Shown here in pieces: positions 1 through 4,395 of a DNA stretch of 5,363 bases. The first letter of the stretch is position 1; every line of letters starts with the position of its first letter. The stretch comes from Bacteroidota bacterium (GTDB lineage: Bacteria > Bacteroidota > Bacteroidia > Chitinophagales > Chitinophagaceae): assembly GCA_023429365.1 (NCBI GenBank), contig JAEYVW010000352.1:1-5363 (forward strand). The letters are read 5' to 3'. Position numbers and translations under genes: made by a program. Below the pieces are notes generated by a model. That model was not told where the DNA came from. It made no database searches and saw only the letters and a list, made by a program, of their open reading frames with translations.

Positions 1-132
1 TGGTAGGCTTTCATCCAGTCCATTGCCACCGATTGTGAAAAAAGGTTCAATCACATTCTTTTTGAACTTAGCAATAGCCTGCGGTAGCATTTCAAAGAGA
101 TCGGGTTGTTGCTTTTTCCTTTGATCCGCCAT
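1..132 (-). CDS. N-terminal fragment of an unrecognised protein (runs off left edge)
   Basis: An open frame of 44 codons starts at the ATG at 132-130 and continues past the left edge. It begins MADQRKKQQPDLFEMLPQ and continues with a Lys-rich stretch and then FFTIGGNGLDESLP. There is no signal peptide or membrane segment in the visible part, so a cytoplasmic protein is the simplest reading. I do not recognise the family. The gene is supported by the long open frame up to the edge, by a consensus-like -7 element (TAACTTTG, 181-174) about 40 bases before the ATG, and by the A/T-rich leader without a Shine-Dalgarno, which is normal for Bacteroidota. It follows the DUF892 gene on the same strand with a 136-base gap, but its own promoter suggests separate transcription. 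The function is unknown. Confidence 0.6.
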   Translation of the reverse strand, partial: MADQRKKQQPDLFEMLPQAIAKFKKNVIEPFFTIGGNGLDESLP

Positions 133-173
133 ATTCAAACATTGGCTTTTAGTGAGAGAAAGTGAATGGTGTC

Positions 174-200
174 CAAAGTTAAGCCAATATTGTGCCCCAA
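174..200 (-). promoter_or_regulatory. Bacteroidota-type promoter for the left-edge gene
   Basis: On the minus strand the octamer TAACTTTG at 181-174 matches the Bacteroidota -7 consensus TAnnTTTG exactly. A TTG at 200-198 lies 16 bases upstream, slightly closer than the usual 17-23. The predicted start of transcription is near 167, giving a leader of about 35 bases to the ATG at 132. The -7 match is clear; the -33 part is weaker. Confidence 0.45.
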
Positions 201-210
201 CCTGCGCAGG
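201..210. repeat. 10-base perfect palindrome CCTGCGCAGG
   Basis: A perfect palindrome sits directly upstream of the putative -33 TTG of the left-edge gene and 59 bases after the DUF892 stop codon. It has no following T-run and no room for a loop, so it is not a terminator. The position would suit a dimeric regulator site, but a 10-base palindrome could also be chance. Confidence 0.25.
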
Positions 211-268
211 CCATTTATAATTAGCTGTTTAGTATGTATTTAAGGAGACTGCTTTGCGAAATCCAGGT

Positions 269-862
269 TTAAATCTCTTCCATGGCGTCGTAGTTCACAT
301 GTGTTTTGGCGATTGAAGTAAGTTCTTTATCAATTTCTTTTTCTTCTGCCAGTGATGATTCCAGCAGTCCGGCCACCTGGTCAAATTCCAGTGTGAGTGC
401 CAGTTGGTGCAGGGAACCATAGGCGGCGATCTCATAGTGTTCGATCTTTTGGGAGATCATGATAAGCCCCACATCACGGGTGGCAGTACCATCCTCGGTT
501 TCAGCGATAATTGTCTCCGCTTCTTTTGCCAGTCCCGCCATTCCTTCACATCTTTTTGTTTGTGGTCTGAGACCAATAAGTCCGAATACTTTTTCTAGCC
601 TGAGGGCATGTTGCTTTGTTTCTTCAAGGTGTGCTTCGAGCGCCATGCAAAGTTCATCGGAAAATGAGGCCTTTTTCATTTTTACCAGCGTTTTGGCCTG
701 CTGCTTTTCCGCCCAATAAAGGTCTTTGAGCTGGTCATAGAAAAAATTAGTGAGCATTGGCACTTGTACCAGGTCCTGGCGGCTGTGCCCGTTGGTCGTC
801 GATTTTTCGGCTCTCTTCATACTTGTGGGTTTTGTATTATATATGTAGTTAGTACCTGTCAT
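269..862 (-). CDS. DUF892 (YciE/YciF-type) ferritin-like protein
   Basis: The 197-residue product matches the DUF892 family of ferritin-like four-helix-bundle proteins, which includes enterobacterial YciE/YciF and is often linked to stress responses. Its biochemical activity is not firmly known. Family landmarks are FFYDQLKDLYWAEKQ (about residues 40-54, helix 1), HLEETKQHALRLEKVF (78-93), the TRDVGLI...QKIEHYEIAAYG segment (127-148) and the LAEEKEID helix (171-178). Acidic and His residues E52, E81, H85, E141, E144, E173 and E174 sit where metal ligands are expected in this fold; that assignment is by pattern only. The core fills about 36-190, a normal family length. Residues 1-35 are a low-complexity extension, and the first 14 codons look like translated leader, so the internal ATG at 820 (183 residues, MKRAEK...) is a credible alternative start. 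No signal peptide is present, so it is cytoplasmic. No terminator is visible downstream. Confidence 0.9.
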   Translation of the reverse strand: MTGTNYIYNTKPTSMKRAEKSTTNGHSRQDLVQVPMLTNFFYDQLKDLYWAEKQQAKTLVKMKKASFSDELCMALEAHLEETKQHALRLEKVFGLIGLRPQTKRCEGMAGLAKEAETIIAETEDGTATRDVGLIMISQKIEHYEIAAYGSLHQLALTLEFDQVAGLLESSLAEEKEIDKELTSIAKTHVNYDAMEEI

Positions 863-1056
863 AAAAAATATGCCAGACGCGGTAGCGGGCTTTAAACTAT
901 TGAATCCTTAATTTTAAAGCAATCATTTTCCTCATGCAAGACAATACACTCGATAAAATGATCACATGTCTCGATGGCTGATCGCGGATCCGCTGGACAG
1001 AATCAGATGATATTGGGAGAAAACTGGTTTGCCTGAGGTGAGGTTCAGGGAGTCCT
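863..1056. other. intergenic region between DUF892 gene and tRNA terminator
   Basis: No credible gene is visible on either strand here. Apart from the weak promoter for the DUF892 gene, the only structure noted is a 10-base palindrome GCGGATCCGC at 984-993, with no repeat partner or T-run nearby. Confidence 0.5.
892..922 (-). promoter_or_regulatory. possible promoter of the DUF892 gene
   Basis: On the minus strand a TTG at 922-920 is followed after 20 bases by TAGTTTAA at 899-892, a partial match to TAnnTTTG. Transcription would start near 885, upstream of both candidate ATGs (862 and 820). The spacing is right but the -7 match is imperfect. Confidence 0.25.
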
Positions 1057-1100
1057 TAAATAAAGAAAAGTCGCTCAAACTTTATTTTCTGAGCGACTTT
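1057..1100 (-). terminator. intrinsic terminator of the tRNA-Arg unit
   Basis: AAAGTCGCTCA (1067-1077) and TGAGCGACTTT (1090-1100) form an 11-bp perfect stem around a 12-base loop. Read on the minus strand the stem is followed by TTTTCTTTATTT, the U-rich tail of a Rho-independent terminator. It lies 21 bases after the 3' end of the tRNA, so it should end that transcript. Confidence 0.85.
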
Positions 1101-1121
1101 GATATTTAATATGAATTCTTG

Positions 1122-1195
1122 TGACCCCGTCAGGATTCAAACCTGAAACCTTCTGATCCGTAGTCAGATGCTCTATTCAGTTGAGCTACGGGGCC
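1122..1195 (-). tRNA. tRNA-Arg (anticodon ACG)
   Basis: The minus strand folds into a full 74-base cloverleaf. The acceptor stem is GGCCCCG/CGGGGTC with one G-U pair, and the discriminator is A. The D-stem is GCTC/GAGC with loop AACTGAATA. The anticodon stem is TCTGA/TCAGA with loop CTACGGA, giving anticodon ACG, which after A34-to-inosine editing reads CGU, CGC and CGA. The variable loop is AGGTT, and the T-stem TCAGG/CCTGA encloses loop TTTGAAT. CCA is not encoded (the next bases are CAA) and must be added by the CCA-adding enzyme. The loops carry A15, A19, U48 and U56 in place of the usual G15, G19, C48 and C56; the two tertiary pairs are changed together, so the molecule should still fold. 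The gene has a strong promoter at 1275-1304 and a terminator at 1067-1100. Confidence 0.96.
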
Positions 1196-1204
1196 AATCT
1201 TTTT

Positions 1205-1265
1205 TTCTGCCATCCGCTCCGGATGCTCTATTCTCCCGATAGTTATCGGGATGAGCTACGGGGCC
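1205..1265 (-). pseudogene. decayed 5' part of a second tRNA-Arg copy, D-loop interrupted by a palindrome
   Basis: On the minus strand this begins ATTGGCCCCGTAGCTCA, identical to the first 14 bases of the intact tRNA-Arg and to the three bases before it. It then carries an 18-base block in place of ACT of the D-loop, and resumes with GAATAGAGCATC exactly as in the tRNA. Beyond that the anticodon arm is altered: CGGAGCGGATGGCAGAA against TGACTACGGATCAGAA. There is no T-arm and no 3' acceptor strand, so it cannot make a tRNA. The true tRNA begins 10 bases after the remnant, and the shared promoter lies just upstream, so the remnant is probably transcribed as the pre-tRNA leader. Partial duplication followed by palindrome insertion is the simplest origin. 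Confidence 0.8.
1235..1250. repeat. 16-base palindrome CCCGATAACTATCGGG inside the tRNA remnant
   Basis: The block has 7-bp arms (CCCGATA/TATCGGG) around AC and sits at the D-loop position of the tRNA remnant, flanked by one extra base on each side. It has no counterpart in the intact tRNA. It resembles the short GC-capped hairpins scattered through Bacteroidota intergenic DNA; that link is from memory and untested. Confidence 0.6.
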
Positions 1266-1274
1266 AATGGGCGG

Positions 1275-1304
1275 CAAAAATAAAGGAATTTTGTTTTTGG
1301 GCAA
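1275..1304 (-). promoter_or_regulatory. promoter of the tRNA-Arg unit
   Basis: On the minus strand TTG at 1304-1302 (within TTTTTG) is followed after 19 bases by TATTTTTG at 1282-1275. Both boxes and the spacing fit the Bacteroidota sigma-A consensus TTTG-N19/20-TAnnTTTG. Transcription should start near 1268-1270, a few bases before the tRNA remnant at 1265, so the remnant occupies the place the original tRNA would have had. Confidence 0.75.
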
Positions 1305-1362
1305 AAACATTATTAAAAATAATGCCGTGCTGGGTATCAGGAATCTATGTTACGCTAGTGAG
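1305..1362. other. A/T-rich spacer with a small hairpin
   Basis: No gene is seen. CATTATT (1308-1314) and AATAATG (1318-1324) can form a 7-bp A/T-rich stem with a 3-base loop. It has no U-run on either side typical of a terminator and may be incidental. Confidence 0.3.
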
Positions 1363-1455
1363 GTTGAACATTGTTGAACATTGTTGAAGATTGTTTTAAT
1401 GTCGTCTTTCAATATTAAACCATATTCAACCACGTTCAACTACTTTTCAACAATT
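1363..1455. repeat. left quasi-palindrome of 10-base-periodic GTTGAACATT / ATTCAAC motifs
   Basis: The left arm has GTTGAACATT, GTTGAACATT, GTTGAAGATT and GTTTTAAT in exact 10-base steps. After a centre with GTCGTC come ATTAAACCAT, ATTCAACCAC, GTTCAACTAC and a degenerate TTTTCAACAA step, again in 10-base steps and in inverse orientation. The whole can fold as an imperfect hairpin of roughly 40 bp. A 10-base period puts each motif on the same face of B-DNA. A second copy lies at 2141-2247 in the same orientation (GTTTAATGTCGTC and ATTAAACCATAT are shared). There is no coding evidence. Confidence 0.8.
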
Positions 1456-1456
1456 A

Positions 1457-2140
1457 GAAAACAGGGTTCTGATCATAAGAAATCATGACCATCATGATAA
1501 TCCGTGTTCCCCGATCCCTGTTTCGAAGACTCTTTGGTTCGAAGAATGGGGCACGCGGATTTTTATGATTATTATGATCTGTTATGATTTTTACATAGCA
1601 GAATCGATCTTAATAAATCATAACCATCATGACAATCCGTGTTCCCCGGTCCCATTTTACGAAGACTCTCCAAATTCAAAGAACAGGGCACGCGGATTTT
1701 TATGATTATTATGATCTGTTATGATTTTTACATAGCAGAATCGATCTTAATAAATCACAACCATCATGACAATCCGTGTTCCCCGGTCCCTGTTTCGAAG
1801 ACTCTTTGGTTCGAAGAATGGGGCACGCGGATTTTTATGATTATTATGATCTGTTATGATTTTTGCATAGCAGAATCGATCATAATAAATCATGACCATC
1901 ATGACAATCCGTGTTCCCCGGTCCCTGTTTCGAAGACTCTTTGGTACGAAGAACAGGGCACGCGGATTTTTATGATTATTATGATCTGTTATGATTTTTA
2001 CATAGCAGAATCGATCATAATAAATCATGACCATCATGACAATCCGTGTTCCCCGGTCCCATTTACGAAGACTCTCCAGGTTCAAAGAATAGGGTACGCA
2101 GATTTTTATGATTATTATGATCGGTTATGATTGAATAGCA
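1457..2140. repeat. tandem array of five ~135-bp units built from inverted arms (BIME-like)
   Basis: Units start with AATCAYRACCATCATGA at 1481, 1616, 1753, 1888 and 2023 (spacings 135, 137, 135, 135). A short remnant of a previous unit lies at 1457-1480, and the last unit is cut short near 2140. Each unit reads: left arm with ATCCGTGTTCCCC, a loop region CGAAGACTCT...GAAGAA (TTCGAA in the type with ccctg), right arm with GGGGCACGCGGAT, then TTTTTATGATTATTATGAT, then CATAGCAGAATCGAT. ATCCGTGTTCCCC and GGGGCACGCGGAT are near-complementary with one wobble and one mismatch, and the ATGATT-rich right flank is partly complementary to the AATCATGACC flank. The array could therefore extrude cruciforms or fold as RNA. 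It lies between the terminator of the lipoprotein gene and the promoter of the tRNA unit, and no promoter for it was seen. Open frames on both strands (1639-2130 plus, 1747-2085 minus) are repeat artefacts. Confidence 0.9.
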
Positions 2141-2247
2141 GTTGAACATTGTTAAAAATTGATGAAGATTGTTTAATGTCGTCATACGATATTAAACCAT
2201 ATAAAACAACATTCAACAACATTCAACCACATTCAACCTCATTCAAC
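2141..2247. repeat. right quasi-palindrome of 10-base-periodic GTTGAACATT / ATTCAAC motifs
   Basis: This is the second copy of the element at 1363-1455, in direct orientation. The left arm is GTTGAACATT, GTTAAAAATT, GATGAAGATT, GTTTAAT. The core hairpin pairs GTTTAATGTCGT with ACGATATTAAAC around a CAT loop (12 bp with one G-T). The right side has decamers at 2191, 2201, 2211, 2221, 2231 and 2241, the last four beginning ATTCAAC. The core is a better palindrome than in the left copy, while its left arm is more worn. It abuts the truncated last array unit directly. Confidence 0.8.
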
Positions 2248-2273
2248 ATGTATAACATAGGGGTCCAGATCAC

Positions 2274-2302
2274 AAAAAAAGCTGCCCCACATTCGGGACA
2301 GC
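2274..2302 (-). terminator. intrinsic terminator of the 604-residue lipoprotein gene
   Basis: Read on the minus strand, GCTGTCCC and GGGGCAGC form an 8-bp stem (one wobble) around a 6-base loop, followed by seven T residues (2280-2274). It begins 25 bases after the stop codon. Confidence 0.9.
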
Positions 2303-2327
2303 CTTCGTTTTCAAATAGGGCAAATCC

Positions 2328-4142
2328 TTATTTTACTTCTACGCCTGTAAAGATGGTATAACTGCCATCACTGTTTTTGCCATTTACCGCCAGTTGGATA
2401 TTCGGCCGGTAATTGTTAGGATCTTTTATACGTACCACAAGCTTGTAGGTACCAGGCAACACAGAAGTTGGGATCGTGAAATTGTCGGTGGTCTTGCTGG
2501 CACTGGTTGCGGGTAGGAATAGTTTCAGGACTCTCTTCGACTTGCCCGTCCAGACTACATTACCACTGCTGTTTTGTAATTCAAATACAACATCCCAGTT
2601 TTCATAAGTAGGCGCAAGACCTACGTTCTGCCACATGGTATTGATGGTAAAGGAACTGTTGCGCGTGATCTTTTTAGGCGCTTCACCGCTGGTGATCTTG
2701 AATCGATAACCAGATGCTTTGGATGCCGCCCTTACTCTTTCTCTCACCGTACCATTGGGTGTATTACCATAATTACCGTTACCAAAAGACGTGGCGTGGT
2801 ATAACCTGATCTGGCGCTCGAGGTCGGCCATATCATTACTAAACGGAGCGGGCTCACCGGTAATCGGCGCTGTCTTCCACCTCTCCATGATCAGGTTCTT
2901 GAACACAACACCATTAAATGAACGGTTGTTGAACTCGAGATAGTCCTTCAGGTAACTGTCTGTAGCGCCCCATTGGTCACGTCTCCAGCCGATAGGTCCC
3001 CAGTTGTTGCGGGTAGTGAGAATATAATGCGCGATCTCCGGTGGATTGTTGACAATACCCAGCCAGTTCGCATCAAATGCAGCGATCATCGCTACCAGCG
3101 GGAAATTGGGAAATCCCTTTGTATGTGCATCTACGATCTTTTTGAAAGTGGCGACAGTTGGAAATGTTCCTGATGGGTATTCATCGGTATGATTCACCAG
3201 GCTTGAACTGTTCCATTCGCCCCAGGAACCATAACCACGGATATCGATATACTGGATCACATCCCGGTAACGGACACCATTGTATGATGCGGATTCAATA
3301 TGGCTGTTCAGTGCCTGGTGCAGGGCCAGTAATCTCGTCAGGTAATTCGGTGAATTATAATTTGGCGTCCAGGTACTGCCGGTTCTCCAGTCTTTCACCG
3401 ATTCCTGTTGCATCATATTGTGCAGGTATTGCGGATAGGCTGCATAACCACCATCGAAAGAAGCAAGTCCTTCGTTGGTCGTACCCTCTGGATATGAGGT
3501 CATGATACCAAAAGACATTTTTTGTTTTCTCTGGATGGCCGCGTTGACGAGTCCGTCAAAATAGCTCCAGTTGTAAGAGCCCTGTGTAGCGCCTTCAAGC
3601 CTTGTCCACACGAAACGATGATACACATCATAAGGCGTAGTGTTCACACCTTCCGTAGGCACGTTCACTTCAACCGCGTTATGCCATTGCTCGGCACCGC
3701 GACCGGGGTTCACCAGGTCAGGGTTGCTAAAAGGTATTTCAGTAAAGCTGAAAGGCGACAAGGTAACCGGTGTCTCTGTCGGCGGAGGAACAGACGGAGG
3801 AGGTGTAGTTGTCGGCGGAGGCGTTGTGGTCGGTGGTGGTGTAGTTGTTGGTGGAGGCGTTGTTGTATCCGGTGGATTTGTTGTTGGTGGAGGTGTTGTC
3901 GACGGAGGTGTAGTAGTATCCGGCGGGTTAGTAGCCGGAGGCGTGGTATCAGGTGGATTGGTTACCGGTGGTGTACTGTCGGGAGGATTGACTCCGATCG
4001 TATCAGTTGGTAAATTACCGGGAGGATGAGCGTCCTCGTAAGAGAGTTCCTCTTCCTTGGTACAACTACTTATTAGCAAAAGGGCATAGGTAGCCAATGC
4101 AATAACGGATTTGTTGCGTAGCAACATGCGTTTGATTGTCAT
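2328..4142 (-). CDS. surface lipoprotein, Thr/Pro linker plus DUF4874/DUF4832-like domains
   Basis: The 604-residue product starts with a lipoprotein signal: basic MTIKRMLLRNK, a hydrophobic stretch, then LISSC with lipid-bearing Cys27. The next residues TKEEE fit the Lys-acidic lipoprotein export signal of Bacteroidota, so display on the outer face of the outer membrane is likely. Residues about 39-122 are a Thr/Pro spacer, including four TTTPPP repeats (93-116). The globular part begins near 127, with NPGRG at 145-149, typical of DUF4874. A barrel-like region follows to about 470, with IDIRGYGSWGEWN (E309) resembling the strand end that carries a catalytic acid in related sugar hydrolases. 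A C-terminal beta-sandwich (about 478-604; NVGLAPTYENWDVVFEL, GTYKLVVRIKDP) matches DUF4832. No substrate or activity is proven. The ATG at 4142 is chosen for the complete signal peptide; Met6 is an alternative. A tandem paralogue lies upstream, and the gene has its own terminator at 2274-2302. Confidence 0.9.
   Translation of the reverse strand: MTIKRMLLRNKSVIALATYALLLISSCTKEEELSYEDAHPPGNLPTDTIGVNPPDSTPPVTNPPDTTPPATNPPDTTTPPSTTPPPTTNPPDTTTPPPTTTPPPTTTPPPTTTPPPSVPPPTETPVTLSPFSFTEIPFSNPDLVNPGRGAEQWHNAVEVNVPTEGVNTTPYDVYHRFVWTRLEGATQGSYNWSYFDGLVNAAIQRKQKMSFGIMTSYPEGTTNEGLASFDGGYAAYPQYLHNMMQQESVKDWRTGSTWTPNYNSPNYLTRLLALHQALNSHIESASYNGVRYRDVIQYIDIRGYGSWGEWNSSSLVNHTDEYPSGTFPTVATFKKIVDAHTKGFPNFPLVAMIAAFDANWLGIVNNPPEIAHYILTTRNNWGPIGWRRDQWGATDSYLKDYLEFNNRSFNGVVFKNLIMERWKTAPITGEPAPFSNDMADLERQIRLYHATSFGNGNYGNTPNGTVRERVRAASKASGYRFKITSGEAPKKITRNSSFTINTMWQNVGLAPTYENWDVVFELQNSSGNVVWTGKSKRVLKLFLPATSASKTTDNFTIPTSVLPGTYKLVVRIKDPNNYRPNIQLAVNGKNSDGSYTIFTGVEVK
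3795..3866 (-). repeat. 18-bp coding minisatellite (four TTTPPP repeats) in the lipoprotein linker
   Basis: Four successive 18-base units encode Thr-Thr-Thr-Pro-Pro-Pro, within a longer Thr/Pro/Asp-rich linker that also repeats TNPPDTT (about 3770-4028). The units differ at third codon positions, so the run is not freshly amplified. Gain or loss of units keeps the frame and would change the distance between the lipid anchor and the folded domain. Confidence 0.75.
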
Positions 4143-4321
4143 AGGGTATTGAATTTTCTCCCCATATTCAATAACTGTGCAGAAATCTGTTAACAGTAAT
4201 CAATTAAAAAATCACGCATATCTAATTGTTTAAAAAGCAAAGCTCCTCGACTGAAAAAGTGAATAACTCATCTTACACACATCATATTAACGTCGAAGAT
4301 TGTTAGCTGCGTTCCTGCTAT
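4143..4321. other. upstream region of the 604-residue lipoprotein gene
   Basis: No gene is visible in this A/T-rich stretch, which must hold the promoter for the downstream lipoprotein gene. The best -7 candidate on the minus strand is GAGCTTTG at 4245-4238 (7 of 8 against TAnnTTTG), without a convincing TTG upstream. A 10-base palindrome CTGTTAACAG at 4187-4196 lies between it and the start codon. No Shine-Dalgarno is seen. Confidence 0.35.
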
Positions 4322-4355
4322 AAAAAAACCACCATAGCGGCATGCTATGGTGGTT
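4322..4355 (-). terminator. intrinsic terminator of the upstream paralogue
   Basis: AACCACCATAGC (4327-4338) and GCTATGGTGGTT (4344-4355) form a perfect 12-bp stem with a 5-base loop. On the minus strand the stem runs into seven T residues (4328-4322). It begins 40 bases after the stop codon of the gene at 4396 and separates the two paralogues into different transcripts. Confidence 0.92.
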
Positions 4356-4395
4356 ATGGACTTTATTAGGATATTATGGATAAAAACCGGGAGAG

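Noticed and set aside
984..993. palindrome GCGGATCCGC
   Set aside because: It is a short isolated palindrome with no T-run, promoter or repeat partner nearby; chance is sufficient.
1207..1224. hairpin CATCCG-GAG-CGGATG as a terminator before the tRNA
   Set aside because: On the minus strand it is followed by an A-run and not a U-run, and a terminator here would block the tRNA; it coincides with the altered anticodon arm of the remnant.
1122..1265. Attachment site of an integrated element at the tRNA gene
   Set aside because: Integrases usually duplicate the 3' end of a tRNA; here the 5' part is repeated only 70 bases away, and there is no integrase or element between the copies.
1181..1387. 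68-residue plus-strand open frame
   Set aside because: It overlaps the antisense of the tRNA-Arg, its remnant and the tRNA promoter, and resembles no protein family.
1747..2085. 112-residue minus-strand open frame with repeated DHNNHKNPRA-like units
   Set aside because: It is the mirror image of the same repeat array, with no independent coding signal. Simultaneous open frames on both strands with repeat-locked sequence argue for a non-coding origin.
1639..2130. 163-residue plus-strand open frame with repeated NHDHHDNPCSPVPVSKTLW-like units
   Set aside because: It lies wholly within the palindromic array. The unit is 135 bp, a multiple of three, so any stop-free unit stays open; the opposite strand is open too. 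The frame breaks at the 137-bp spacing between units 2 and 3, and there is no promoter or start context.
1457..2140. CRISPR array
   Set aside because: The segments between conserved blocks are themselves conserved, the period is about 135 bp, units have internal inverted arms, and no cas genes are present.
2149..2361. 70-residue plus-strand open frame with NIQPHSTSFN repeats
   Set aside because: It is a translation of the decamer repeat, the terminator and the antisense end of the lipoprotein gene.
3522..4029. Gly/Val-rich and Arg/Cys/Trp-rich plus-strand open frames
   Set aside because: They are antisense shadows of the Thr/Pro linker codons of the lipoprotein gene; the low-complexity composition follows from the repeats.
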